64,000 nt of DNA from Vulcanimicrobium sp035943995 (GTDB lineage: Bacteria > Vulcanimicrobiota > Vulcanimicrobiia > Vulcanimicrobiales > Vulcanimicrobiaceae): assembly GCA_035943995.1 (NCBI GenBank), contig DASZBS010000083.1, positions 1 through 64,000 of the forward strand. The letters run 5' to 3'. The notes under the pieces were generated by a model. That model did no database searches. It was not told the DNA's origin and saw only the letters and a list, made by a program, of their open reading frames with translations. The translations under genes and the position numbers were made by a program. Numbering within the stretch: position 1 is the first letter of the stretch; every line of letters starts with the position of its first letter. Below, one piece after another: positions 43,062 to 52,113 of the stretch.

Positions 43062-44643
43062 CGCTGATCCAGTACTCGACGGTCGGCTGGCCACCGTAGT
43101 AATATTCGACCTCCACGGCGTCGAAACGTTCGCCGAGCAGCGCCGCGTACTTCTGCGCGTCGCGCTCGCGCTGCGCGCCGCCGTAGTACAGCGTCACCAG
43201 GCCGCCGTCCCCGGCGCCCAGCGCGGCGGCCGCGTCGGCGATCACGTCGCCCAGCGCCGGCGCCGTGAGCAGCCGCTTGCCGATCGAGGCCGACGGCGCG
43301 CCTTTGGCCACCGCGACGCCGTCGACGCTCGCGTCTTTGCCGGCGAAGAACACCGCCGCGCTGTGCACATCCGCGAGCGTCGCCGCGAGCGCGTCGGCGG
43401 GGACGGGCTCTTCGACCCCGCCGAGCCGCAGCAGCACCGCGAGCCCCGCGACGGGGTCGGGGCTCGGCACCACGATGACGGTCTTCGCGCTGAGCGCGCC
43501 GACCTCGCGCGCCGCGAGCGCGACGTTGGGATCGTTGGGCAGCAGGTACACGGTGTTCGCGAGCGACGCGTTCACGCCGACGAGCAGGTCGCGCACCGAC
43601 GGGTTCGCGCCTGGCGGCACGGCGATCGTCACGTCGGCGCCCAGCTCGCGCGCGATGCGGTCGAAGCCCGCTCCCGGGACGACGGCCGCGACCCCGATCG
43701 CTTTGGCGGGCGCGTCGACCACGAGCAGGTTGTGCTGCTCGGCCATGTCCTCGCGCTTCCAGCGGGTCACCGTGCCGTGCTTCGCGGCGATCGCCTTGAC
43801 GGTGTCCGGCTCGGCGCAGTGGATGTGCACCTTGATGGTCGGGGCCGCGCCGATGACGAGCAGCGAGTCGCCGTGCCGTTCGAGCTCGTCGCGCAGCGGG
43901 TGCGCCTCGACCGTCGCGTTCTCGAGCACGAACTCCGTGCAGTAATGGTTGTCGCCGACGACCTGCTGGCGGGTGAACACGCTCGAGCGCACGGGCCGGC
44001 GCGGAAACGCCGTGGTGCGGACGGTCGCCTGCGGGAGAAAGCGCAGCACCCCTTCGAGGAAGTAGCACAGCCCCGCGCCACCCGAGTCGACGACGCCGGC
44101 CTCTTTGAGCGCCGGCAGCTGCTCGGGCGTGCGGTCGAGCGCGTCGTTCGCCGCGCGCACCACTGCGTTGGCGAGCCGGTAGAAATCCGGCTCGCGCACG
44201 GCCAGCCGGTAGGCTTCGTCGGCGGCGGCGGTCGCGACCGAGAGGATCGTGCCTTCGACCGGCTTCGTCAGCGCGGCGCGCGCGGCGCCGGCCGCTTCGC
44301 GCATCCCGAGCGAGAGCTGGAACGTGTCGATGCTGTCGCGATGGCGCACGCTGTGCGCGAAGCCGCGCAGCATCTGCGAGAGGATCACGCCGCTGTTCCC
44401 GCGCGCGCCGAGCAGCGAGCCTTGCGCCGCAGCGGCGGCCACCACCGAGAGCGGCTGGTCGCAGACGTTGCGGGCCTCGCGCAGCGCGGCCTTGGCAGTC
44501 AGGAACATATTCGATCCGGTATCGCCGTCAGGGACGGGGAACACGTTGAGGTCGTTCAAGACGCCGCGGTACTTCCGTAAGAAGTATGTGCCGGCCGCGA
44601 GGAACTTCTCGAACGCGCGCCCGTCGAGGTGGGTGACTGCCAT
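43051..44643 (-). CDS. fakA: Fatty acid kinase FakA (DAK2/YloV type)
   Basis: A 530-residue protein. The N-terminal DAK2 ATP-binding domain has NVFPVPDGDTGSNMFL, GSLLGARGNSGVILSQML and DSGGAGLCYFLEG. The middle and C-terminal DegV-like domain follow (IKVHIHCAEPDTV, VVPGAGFDRIARELGAD, VTLYYGGAQ). FakA phosphorylates fatty acid held by a FakB/DegV protein. ATG 44643 has AGGAG upstream. In Bacillus yloV lies just after rpmB-yloU, and here rpmB is also close, though on the other strand. Confidence 0.93.
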   Translation of the reverse strand: MAVTHLDGRAFEKFLAAGTYFLRKYRGVLNDLNVFPVPDGDTGSNMFLTAKAALREARNVCDQPLSVVAAAAAQGSLLGARGNSGVILSQMLRGFAHSVRHRDSIDTFQLSLGMREAAGAARAALTKPVEGTILSVATAAADEAYRLAVREPDFYRLANAVVRAANDALDRTPEQLPALKEAGVVDSGGAGLCYFLEGVLRFLPQATVRTTAFPRRPVRSSVFTRQQVVGDNHYCTEFVLENATVEAHPLRDELERHGDSLLVIGAAPTIKVHIHCAEPDTVKAIAAKHGTVTRWKREDMAEQHNLLVVDAPAKAIGVAAVVPGAGFDRIARELGADVTIAVPPGANPSVRDLLVGVNASLANTVYLLPNDPNVALAAREVGALSAKTVIVVPSPDPVAGLAVLLRLGGVEEPVPADALAATLADVHSAAVFFAGKDASVDGVAVAKGAPSASIGKRLLTAPALGDVIADAAAALGAGDGGLVTLYYGGAQRERDAQKYAALLGERFDAVEVEYYYGGQPTVEYWISVEH

Positions 44644-44705
44644 GGAGCGCTCCTCGCGTTCCTGGACGGGCGCGCCCCGCCCTGCGGACGGCGGCGGCGC
44701 TCGGT

Positions 44706-45098
44706 TTACGCCGGGCGCGTCGGGCGGATGAAGCAAAGCGCAAAGCCGTCGGGGTCCTTGGTGGTCACCTGCCGCATGCCGTAGCTCGTGTCCACGGGCT
44801 CCGACACGGGCCAGCCTTTGTCGCGGAGGTGCGCATGGACCGCGTCCGGGTCGGCGTCGAAGTACAGCGACGTGTCGCCGTGGCCGCTGACCCGGGTGGG
44901 CTCCGGTTCGGCCGGCCGCCGGTCGCGCTCGTACGCCGTGTTCAGCATGATGGTCGCCTCACCCGAGCGCAGCATGCACCACCACGACTCGTCGCCGGAC
45001 ACGAGCGCGAAGCCGAGCACGTCGCGGTAGAACGCGACCGACGCCGGCAAGTCGAACACTTCGAGAAGCGGGGTGACCCCGCCGACCGCGATCGCCAT
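44706..45098 (-). CDS. VOC-family (glyoxalase/bleomycin-resistance) protein
   Basis: A 130-residue VOC protein: PLLEVFDLPASVAFYRDVLG, EATIMLNTAYERD, SLYFDADPDAVHAHLRDKG and VTTKDPDGFALCFIRP. It has two beta-alpha-beta-beta-beta units, usually binding a divalent metal or a drug-like ligand. Substrate unknown. ATG 45098 begins MAIAVGGVTP; a start at 45131 is possible. The upstream region overlaps the rpmB promoter. Confidence 0.85.
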   Translation of the reverse strand: MAIAVGGVTPLLEVFDLPASVAFYRDVLGFALVSGDESWWCMLRSGEATIMLNTAYERDRRPAEPEPTRVSGHGDTSLYFDADPDAVHAHLRDKGWPVSEPVDTSYGMRQVTTKDPDGFALCFIRPTRPA

Positions 45099-45152
45099 GC
45101 CTACCCCGTACCCCGCACCGGGCAGCCTCACGGCAAGCCACGACGTTCGGCC

Positions 45153-45181
45153 TTGTCGCTCAGGGACGGATTTGGTACACT
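45153..45181 (+). promoter_or_regulatory. Promoter of rpmB, likely giving a leaderless mRNA
   Basis: TTGTCG (45153-45158) and TACACT (45176-45181) have a 17-base spacer. Transcription would start about 45188-45190, directly at or two to three bases before the ATG (45191), and no Shine-Dalgarno lies upstream. Confidence 0.65.
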
Positions 45182-45190
45182 CCCTCCGTT

Positions 45191-45388
45191 ATGGCCAAAC
45201 GATGTGATGTGTGCGGCAAGGGTCCCATGGCCGGGAACAACGTCAGCCACGCGATGAACAAGACCAAGCGGCGCTGGCTGCCCAACCTCCAGGCCGTCAA
45301 GGTCGACGACCGCGGCACCCACAAGACGGCCCGCGTCTGCACCAACTGCCTGCGGAGCAAGCGCGTCAAGCGCGTCGGCGCCGCCTAG
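45191..45388 (+). CDS. rpmB: 50S ribosomal protein L28
   Basis: A 65-residue L28 with zinc cysteines: RCDVCGKGP (CxxC) and RVCTNCLRS (CxxC), plus NVSHAMNKTKRRWLPNL and the C-terminal RVKRVGAA. It binds 23S rRNA. It is the only rightward gene in this leftward array, with a probable leaderless promoter. In Bacillus rpmB precedes yloU-fakA on the same strand; here the order is kept but rpmB is inverted. Confidence 0.97.
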   Translation: MAKRCDVCGKGPMAGNNVSHAMNKTKRRWLPNLQAVKVDDRGTHKTARVCTNCLRSKRVKRVGAA

Positions 45389-45403
45389 CTCTGCCCTGAC
45401 CGC

Positions 45404-46402
45404 CTAACGAAGGTGGTCCCAGCCGGCCGGCGTGACCGGCGTGCCGTCGGCGAGCCGCACCCCGGGCTCGGCGGTCATCGTCCCCACCCGTAGGAGCTCG
45501 CGCCCGGTGTGGGCGCGGATCCGCGCGGCGAGGTGCGCGAAAGCGCGCTTCTCGACGCTCACCAGCAGCTCGAAGTCCTCGCCGCCGTCGAGCGCCCAGC
45601 GTTCGGGATCGTCACCGGTGCGAGCCGCCACGCGGCGCGCGCCTTCGTGCACGGGGACCGATTCGATCCTCGCGCCGGTACCCGACGCGGCGCAAAGGCG
45701 GGCCAGGTCGGTCGAGAGGCCGTCCGAGGTGTCCATCATCGCCCGCACGTGGCGTGACGCGGCGAGCCAGCGGCCTTCGCGCAGCCGCGGTTCCGGGGTG
45801 CGGTAGGCGGCGAGCACGTCCGCGAACGCTGGCTCGGCGGCGAGCTCCGGCCGGCCGGCGGCGACCAGAAGTCCCGCCCGGCTCGCACCGAGGGGGCCGG
45901 TGACCGCGATGACGTCTCCCGGCCGCGCGCCGGCGCGCGTCTTGAGGTTCGAGGCGCGCACCTCGCCGACGACCGTGATCGCGAAAACGATCGCCGGCGC
46001 GCGCGTCAGGTCGCCCCCCGCCACCGCGCAGCGCGACCGCTTAGCGAGCGCCGCGATCCCGTCGTAGGCTTCGAGCAGCCACGCCGGATCGGTGCCCGGC
46101 GGAAAGCCGAGCGCGATCGTCGCGAGCACCGGCCGCGCGCCCATCGCAGCGAGGTCGGACAGGTTCGCCGCGAGCGCGCGGTGCCCGGCGTCGCGCGCGC
46201 TCATCGCGCCGCGCGTGAAGTGCACGCCCTCGACCAGCGCGTCCGTGGTGATGACACTGCGGTTGCTGCGCGACGGCTGCCACGCAGCCGCGTCGTCGCC
46301 GATGCCGAGCAGCAGCCGTTCGTCGGGCACGCCGCGCAAGCGCTCGCGAATCTGCGCGACGAGCTCGTCCTCGGATCCGGCGGCGTGCGTGTCGTCGCTC
46401 AT
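45404..46402 (-). CDS. thiL: Thiamine-monophosphate kinase
   Basis: A 332-residue ThiL of the AIR-synthase/SelD superfamily: LLLGIGDDAAAW, VITTDALVEGVHF, ANLSDLAAMGARP, AVAGGDLTRAPA, MDTSDGLSTDLARLC and WALDGGEDFELLV are all typical. It makes thiamine diphosphate from thiamine monophosphate with ATP. The ATG follows the upstream glycosyltransferase stop by one base. It converges with rpmB, 15 bases away. Confidence 0.95.
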   Translation of the reverse strand: MSDDTHAAGSEDELVAQIRERLRGVPDERLLLGIGDDAAAWQPSRSNRSVITTDALVEGVHFTRGAMSARDAGHRALAANLSDLAAMGARPVLATIALGFPPGTDPAWLLEAYDGIAALAKRSRCAVAGGDLTRAPAIVFAITVVGEVRASNLKTRAGARPGDVIAVTGPLGASRAGLLVAAGRPELAAEPAFADVLAAYRTPEPRLREGRWLAASRHVRAMMDTSDGLSTDLARLCAASGTGARIESVPVHEGARRVAARTGDDPERWALDGGEDFELLVSVEKRAFAHLAARIRAHTGRELLRVGTMTAEPGVRLADGTPVTPAGWDHLR

Positions 46403-46403
46403 C

Positions 46404-49400
46404 TCAGATCCAATGCGGGTTCCACATCCGCGCGTCGTACGCGTCGTACGTGATCGGCCAGCCCGAGATCAGCGGGAAGAAGTACACGAACGCCGCGACC
46501 ACCGCCACCGCATAGGCCGCGACCGCATAGCGGCCGCGCACGTCGCCGCGTTCGCGGCCGAGGTTCCACAGCCGCTGCAGCACGATCGCATTCGCGAGCA
46601 CGATGAGCGCGAGGTTCGGATAGAAGTGGTACTCGAACGCGATCCGCGGCGACTTGATCCACGGCAGCCACTGGAACAGATACGCGACGACGAGCAGCGC
46701 GTAGCCCTTGTTGCGCTCGCGCCATGCGAGCCACCCGATCGCCGGCACGCTGAGGAGCCCGCCCCACCAGACCAGCGGGTTCGGCAGCGCGCGGATGGTC
46801 GACGTGCAGCAGTCGCCGTGCGCCGTCGCGCCGTGGGTGTAGTTCGCGTAGTAGAGGATCGGCTTGTCGAGGATCGGCCACTGCCACCACACCGATCCGT
46901 ACGGGTGCGTCGCGTGGAGCGACGCGTGGTAGGCGTACATCTGCACCTGCATGCCGACCACGTCGACGAACCCGTGGCCCAGCGCGAAATACGGGATGTA
47001 GGACGCCATGTAGACGAGTCCGCCGGCGACCACGATCGCGGCGGCGACGACGTCGGCGGGCGCGCCGAACGGGTTGCCGAACAGCGCGGGCCGGCGAAGC
47101 CAGCGCTGCGCGCACACGGCCGCGGCGACCGCGCACACCGTCACGATGGTGAACAGCCCGTTCCATTTCGAATCGATGAGCAGCGCCGCGCTCAGCGCGA
47201 GCACGATCCACCACACGCGCGCGTCGCGCGCGCGCAGCACCGTGCCGTCCACCGCAGCGGTCGCATCGGGGCGGTATGCCGCGGTCGCGACGGGCGTGGC
47301 GTACGTCAGCGTGCCGTCCCCGTCGACCGTCCGCAGCAGCTCGCCCTCGGCGCTGCGCACCGGCTTCTTGCGCGGACCCAGCGCCGATTCGTCGTGCTGC
47401 GGCGTGACGAGGCGCAGCTGCGGCGGATCGGCGAGCACGCGCGTGCCGTCGGCGTACGACGTCTCGGTGCCGCGCCCGAAGCGCGGCGCGACGAGCACGC
47501 GCCCGGCGAGCCAGAACAGCACCAGCACCCACAGCGCGAGCACGAGCCGCGCCAAGCCGACGAGCTGGGTTCCGTTCTTGATCGGTCCCAGTAGCGGCGC
47601 GACGTACCACGCCGCGAGCGCCGCGACCACGCCGGCCGCCATCGTCGCCGCGAGCGCGAGCACGGCGGCGCGCGAGCGCGGCGCCGGGCGCCGCGCGATC
47701 TGCGTCCCGATCCAGAGCCGGTAGAACGCGTAGAGCGTCAGCAGCGAGAAGAACGCGACGGTGATCTCCGGCGTCGCGATGCGCGACTGCACGTAGTGGA
47801 ACCCGTCGAGCAACAGCATCCCGGCCGCGAGCGCCGCGAAGAGCGTCGAGGACGTGAGGCGCTTCGCGAAGACGTACACGAGCCCGACCGTCAGCGCGCC
47901 CAGCACGACGTTGCCGAAACGCCAGCCGATCGCGGTGTCGCCGAGGCCGTGCAGCCCGCCGAACAACAGCATCGACAGCGTGACGAGCAGCTTCGACAGC
48001 GGCGGATGCGTGAACTCGTACGACCACAACCCGGCCGGGTCGGATTGTCGCAGATACTCCTCGCCGGCCCGCGCGTAGTAGATCTCGTCGAAGATCTTCG
48101 CCGCCGGGAAGTGCAGCCACACCACGCACAGCACGAACGAGCCCAGCGTGAGCAGCCCCGCGAACAGCCAGTCGCGGCGCGTCATGCCCACGATGCCTTC
48201 GCGCGGGTCGAACCAGGTGCGCGCCGGCGCGCGCTCCGGTGCGGCGGCATCCACCGGCTGATCGCCGGCGCCCAGATAGCGATAGCCCAGCACGAAGAAC
48301 AGCGCGACGTTCGCGAACGCCGCGGGGTGCGAGATCGCGGGCCAGAGATTCATCGCATCGACGCCGGCGATCTTCGCCTCCATGGCGGTCTGGTACGCGA
48401 GCGAGTACGCGAGGTTCAGATACGTCGTCACGCTGAGCACGGCCGCAGCCCACCCGCCCGACCGGCCGAACGCGATCAGCGGCATCGCCAGCAGGAACGC
48501 GCCGTAGACGTAGCGCTCGTGCATGCGCGTCGCGAGCACGAAGAACGCGAGCGCGCACAGCATCGCGCCTTCGAGCAGCGCGCGGTCGTCGCGCCGCTGC
48601 AGATAGCGGCCTACGATCAGCGCCGTCGCGGCGAGAACGAGCGCGACGCCCCAGCCCGCGAGCGTCCCCGCATGGATCCCGAGAACCGTCAGCGGCGTAT
48701 CGTCGGGCTGCCAGAACGGCTGGCGCAAGGCGTACAGGTTGAACGCGTTGGCGGAGTTGTACGGATAGATGCCGCTACCGAACGCATAGCGGCCCAGCAG
48801 CCAGCCGAACACGTCGGCGCTCGGGTGGAACAGCAGCCCGACGGCCAGCGCGAGCGCGAGCGCGGCGCCGATCCCGACCGCCGTTCCGGCGAGGCGGCGC
48901 GCGCGCACGGCCGCATCGGTCGTCGCGAACGGATACGCGAGGAACAGCACGCCTACCGTCGCCGCGTGCGGCTTGATCAGGATCGAAAACGCGAACGCGA
49001 GCCACGCCCACGTCAGCCGCGCGGTCGTCTTGTCCGGCGCGTCGCCGGCGCGCAGCACGCACCACACGGCGATCAGCGCGAAGCCCCACGACACCGAGTC
49101 GATCTGGCCCCAGTACGCCGACACGTAGATCGCGACGGGGTTCAGCGCCAGCGCCGCGGCCGCGGCCAGCGCGACGCCGCGCGACGCGTAGCGCCGCACG
49201 ATCGCGTACACGACGCCGGCGTTCACGAGGTCCATCGCGATCGTGGGCAGCTTCACGAACGCGCGCAGGATCGGCGAGCCGTGCGCGGCGTCGCCCGCGG
49301 CGCCCGGCACGATCGCGTAGATCTTCGCGACCAGCCACAGGATCACGAAATAACCCGGCGGGTACTCCGAGAAGCCGACCTTCGTGAAGAACTGCCAGGG

Positions 49401-49550
49401 CGGGTTGTCGCGCAGCGTGTTCGCCCACGACTCGAACGAGCCGACGTCGGTGTGAAAGCCCTCGCTGCCGACGAACAGGAGCCGCAGGATCAGGCCGGCG
49501 CCGAGGATCGCCGCGAGCGGCGCGGCGGTGCCGGCGGTGCGGGCGGTCAA
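46404..49550 (-). CDS. Two-module GT-C glycosyltransferase fused to a PMT (GT39) domain, copy 1
   Basis: A 1048-residue membrane protein with two halves. The N-terminal module (about 1-480) begins LAAILGAGLILRLLF, with GFHTDVGSFESW, the acidic first-loop motif of GT-C enzymes, and SEYPPGYFVILW. The C-terminal module (about 490-1048) is a PMT: KIFDEIYYARAGEEYL with the catalytic DE, EFTHPPLSKLLVTLS, and the PMT_4TMC-type end ASLHATHPYGSVWWQWP. A soluble insert follows the middle helices. Such enzymes use polyprenyl-phosphate sugars to glycosylate proteins or glycans outside the membrane. The TTG start (49550) overlaps the rpe stop (TTGA). It is a paralogue of the gene at 52114-55335. Confidence 0.85.
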   Translation of the reverse strand: MTARTAGTAAPLAAILGAGLILRLLFVGSEGFHTDVGSFESWANTLRDNPPWQFFTKVGFSEYPPGYFVILWLVAKIYAIVPGAAGDAAHGSPILRAFVKLPTIAMDLVNAGVVYAIVRRYASRGVALAAAAALALNPVAIYVSAYWGQIDSVSWGFALIAVWCVLRAGDAPDKTTARLTWAWLAFAFSILIKPHAATVGVLFLAYPFATTDAAVRARRLAGTAVGIGAALALALAVGLLFHPSADVFGWLLGRYAFGSGIYPYNSANAFNLYALRQPFWQPDDTPLTVLGIHAGTLAGWGVALVLAATALIVGRYLQRRDDRALLEGAMLCALAFFVLATRMHERYVYGAFLLAMPLIAFGRSGGWAAAVLSVTTYLNLAYSLAYQTAMEAKIAGVDAMNLWPAISHPAAFANVALFFVLGYRYLGAGDQPVDAAAPERAPARTWFDPREGIVGMTRRDWLFAGLLTLGSFVLCVVWLHFPAAKIFDEIYYARAGEEYLRQSDPAGLWSYEFTHPPLSKLLVTLSMLLFGGLHGLGDTAIGWRFGNVVLGALTVGLVYVFAKRLTSSTLFAALAAGMLLLDGFHYVQSRIATPEITVAFFSLLTLYAFYRLWIGTQIARRPAPRSRAAVLALAATMAAGVVAALAAWYVAPLLGPIKNGTQLVGLARLVLALWVLVLFWLAGRVLVAPRFGRGTETSYADGTRVLADPPQLRLVTPQHDESALGPRKKPVRSAEGELLRTVDGDGTLTYATPVATAAYRPDATAAVDGTVLRARDARVWWIVLALSAALLIDSKWNGLFTIVTVCAVAAAVCAQRWLRRPALFGNPFGAPADVVAAAIVVAGGLVYMASYIPYFALGHGFVDVVGMQVQMYAYHASLHATHPYGSVWWQWPILDKPILYYANYTHGATAHGDCCTSTIRALPNPLVWWGGLLSVPAIGWLAWRERNKGYALLVVAYLFQWLPWIKSPRIAFEYHFYPNLALIVLANAIVLQRLWNLGRERGDVRGRYAVAAYAVAVVAAFVYFFPLISGWPITYDAYDARMWNPHWI

Positions 49551-50236
49551 CGCGCGGCGGTCTGCGCCGCGTCGGTGCGGCGGCGCAGCTCGCGCAGCGC
49601 CTCGGGCGGATCGTCCGCGCCGAACACCGAGTTCCCCGCGACGAGCACGTTCGCGCCGGCGCGCACCGCGCGCTCCGCGTTCTCCAGACCGATGCCGCCG
49701 TCGACCTCGATCTCGCACGCGGGGTTGCGCGCGTCCAACAGCGCGCGCACCTCGGCGACCTTCGCGAGCGCGCGCTCGATGAACGACTGCGCGCCGAAAC
49801 CGGGGTTCACGCTCATCACCAGCACGCGGTCGATCTCTTCGATCAGGTCGATCAGCATCGGCACCGGCGTGCCCGGGTTGATCGCGATCCCCGCCTTCGC
49901 GCCGATCTCGCGCAGGTGCCGCAGCAGGCGGTGCTGGTGCGGCGTCGCCTCGTAGTGGAACGTGATCACGTCGGCGCCCGCATCGCGGAACGCGTCGACG
50001 TACTTCTCGGGCTCGACGATCATCAGGTGACAGTCGAACGGCAAGCGGGTGAGCTTGCGCAGGTCCTTGACGATCTTCATCCCCCAGGTGAGGTTGGGGA
50101 CGAAGACGCCGTCCATCGAATCGAGGTGCAGCTCGTCGGCACCGCCGCTCTCCACCATGCGGATCTGGTCGGCGATGTCCGCGAAGTCGGCCGACAGCAG
50201 CGACGGCGCGAGCTTGACGCGCCGCGACGGGCTCAC
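49547..50236 (-). CDS. rpe: Ribulose-phosphate 3-epimerase
   Basis: A 229-residue TIM-barrel enzyme: LAPSLLSADFADIADQI, ELHLDSMDGVFVPNLTWG, FDCHLMIVEP, VITFHYEATPH, MSVNPGFGAQSFIE and EIEVDGGIGLENA include the zinc and catalytic residues. It interconverts ribulose-5-phosphate and xylulose-5-phosphate. The GTG start overlaps the stop of the PASTA gene (GTGA) and its stop overlaps the next gene's start, so it lies in one coupled transcript. Confidence 0.96.
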   Translation of the reverse strand: MSPSRRVKLAPSLLSADFADIADQIRMVESGGADELHLDSMDGVFVPNLTWGMKIVKDLRKLTRLPFDCHLMIVEPEKYVDAFRDAGADVITFHYEATPHQHRLLRHLREIGAKAGIAINPGTPVPMLIDLIEEIDRVLVMSVNPGFGAQSFIERALAKVAEVRALLDARNPACEIEVDGGIGLENAERAVRAGANVLVAGNSVFGADDPPEALRELRRRTDAAQTAAR

Positions 50237-51360
50237 TGCTTCTTCTTCTTCGGCGGCGCGGGCGACGCGGACGCGTTCGCCGCTGCCGCGTTCACATCGC
50301 CCTGCGACGGGATCCAGCGCGCGGGCTCGCGACCGATCACGGTCTGGTTCTGCAGCTCGTTGTTGATGTAGGTGTCGATCTCCGCGTTGCCGACCGCGGT
50401 GACGGTGAAGTCGAGCTTCTGACCACCTTGCGCGAACCCGTCGTAGATGTTCCACGTTCCGGTGTCGTCACGCACCTCGATGCGCACGCGCGCGGAGTCG
50501 TCGCGCGCGGGCACGGTCGCCGACGCGTGCACTTGGCGGATCAGATAGCCGTACTCGCCGGGGCCGGCACTGACTTGCAGCGACACCTCTTCGAACGGGT
50601 CCATCGTCGTGCCGGCGGACGGGCTCTGGCGCACGATCTCGCCGCGCCGCGGGCCGCCCGGGCCGAACGGCGTCCACACGATCTGACCGAGGTGGATGCG
50701 CGCTCGCGCCGCCGCGGCGCGCGCGTCGTCGATCGACATGCCGGTGAAGTTCTGTACCTTCACGCCGCTGGGCGGGCCTTTGCTGACTTGAAACGACACC
50801 TTCGAGCCTTGGCGCACGCTCGACAGCGGGGCGGGATCCTGGCCGACGACGTGATCGCGCGGCACGTCGTCGTTGTTGACGTACGTCGTCTTGTCGAGCT
50901 GCAGCTTGAAGCGGTTGAGATCCAGCCCGGCGTTGCGCAGCGACTCGAAGCGCAGGTCCGGCATCGGGAAGATCGTCACGCCGCTGCTGGTGATGAGCGA
51001 GATCTGCCGCCCCTCGCGCACGCGCGCGCCCGCATCGGGCTGCTGGCTCATCACGACGCCTTTGGGATACTGGTCGCTGGGCTGCGTCGCGATGACCACG
51101 CAGCGCAGCCGCAAGCGGCTGCACTCCGCGTTCGCGTCGACCTGCGTCTGCCCGGTGAACGCCGGCGTGAACACCGACGCGGCGCTGGGCGCGAAGAACT
51201 CTTTTATCGAGCGCCCGAACCACACGCTGACGCCGACCGCGAACGCCAGCGCGAGCGCGAGCATCCAGTCGCGGTCGAGCAAGGGAGCGAAGCGCCGCCG
51301 CGCGCGCGGCGGCGCGGCGCCGTCGAGCGGCGCGCCGCCGTCGGCGCCCTCGAGCTGCAT
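50233..51360 (-). CDS. Membrane-anchored PASTA-domain protein without a kinase
   Basis: A 375-residue protein. Residues about 25-50 form one transmembrane helix (WMLALALAFAVGVSVWFG) after a short cytoplasmic Arg-rich part. Outside are three PASTA-type repeats: GVVMSQQPDAGARVREGR, VVGQDPAPLSSVRQGSKVSF and EIVRQSPSAGTTMDPFEEV. A unique domain follows (GQKLDFTVTAVGNAEIDTY), ending in a lysine tail (PPKKKKQ). PASTA repeats usually sit on Ser/Thr kinases (PrkC/StkP/PknB) and sense muropeptides or lipid II. The kinase domain is missing. In Bacillus prkC is two genes before rpe; here this protein takes that place. Confidence 0.85.
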   Translation of the reverse strand: MQLEGADGGAPLDGAAPPRARRRFAPLLDRDWMLALALAFAVGVSVWFGRSIKEFFAPSAASVFTPAFTGQTQVDANAECSRLRLRCVVIATQPSDQYPKGVVMSQQPDAGARVREGRQISLITSSGVTIFPMPDLRFESLRNAGLDLNRFKLQLDKTTYVNNDDVPRDHVVGQDPAPLSSVRQGSKVSFQVSKGPPSGVKVQNFTGMSIDDARAAAARARIHLGQIVWTPFGPGGPRRGEIVRQSPSAGTTMDPFEEVSLQVSAGPGEYGYLIRQVHASATVPARDDSARVRIEVRDDTGTWNIYDGFAQGGQKLDFTVTAVGNAEIDTYINNELQNQTVIGREPARWIPSQGDVNAAAANASASPAPPKKKKQ

Positions 51361-52100
51361 CAGGCGAGCGCCTCGAGCTGCGCTTCGTCGAAGTCGGCGT
51401 TGCTGTACACGCGCTGCACGTCCTCGTGCTCCTCGAGCGCGTCGAGGAACGTCAGCACCTTCTCCGCGTCGTCGTCGCCGGGGCGCGACGTCTGCGTCGG
51501 CTCCATCGCGAGCTCCGCCGAACGGACGTGCAGGCCTTGCGCTTCGAGCGCGTCCTTCACCGACATCAGCGACTGCATCTCCGTCACCACCTCGGCGGGC
51601 TCACCGAAGCGCACGTCGATCACGCCGTCGACGAGCGCCTTCTCCGTGAGCTCGTCCTCCGAAAGCTTGCCGGGATCCACCTCGACGATGCCGCGCGACG
51701 CGAACATCCAGCCGACGCTCCCGGTCTCGCCCAGCGTGCCGTCGTTGCGGCTGAACAAGAAGCGCAGCTCCGATGCGGTGCGGTTGCGGTTGTCGGTCGC
51801 GGCATCGACGATCACCGCGATGCCCGCGGGGCCGTAGCCTTCGTAGCGGATCTCCTCGATCTCTTTCTCACCCGCGCCGCCCGCGCGCGCGATCGCGCGC
51901 TTGATGTTGTCGGCCGGCATGTTGTTGGCGCGGGCCTTGTCGACGGCCATCTTGAGCCGGTAGTTGGCGGACGGATCGGGCGAGCCGTTCTTCGCCGCGA
52001 GGATGATCTCTTTACTCAGCTTGGTGAACAACGCGCCGCGCTGCGCGTCGACCTTGCCCTTCTTGAGCTTGATGTTGTGCCATTTGGAATGCCCTGACAT
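51360..52100 (-). CDS. yebC: YebC/PmpR-family translation or regulatory factor
   Basis: A 246-residue protein matching the YebC/PmpR family: MSGHSKWHNIKLKKGKVDAQ at the start, RLKMAVDKARANNMPADNI and IRYEGYGPAGIAVIVDAATD. YebC proteins help ribosomes through polyproline stalls or act as DNA-binding regulators. It ends with a TGATG overlap on the PASTA gene, so the two are coupled. This window encodes many proline-rich tracts, for which such a factor would be useful (inference). Confidence 0.96.
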   Translation of the reverse strand: MSGHSKWHNIKLKKGKVDAQRGALFTKLSKEIILAAKNGSPDPSANYRLKMAVDKARANNMPADNIKRAIARAGGAGEKEIEEIRYEGYGPAGIAVIVDAATDNRNRTASELRFLFSRNDGTLGETGSVGWMFASRGIVEVDPGKLSEDELTEKALVDGVIDVRFGEPAEVVTEMQSLMSVKDALEAQGLHVRSAELAMEPTQTSRPGDDDAEKVLTFLDALEEHEDVQRVYSNADFDEAQLEALA

Positions 52101-52113
52101 GGTCCGCCTGTCG

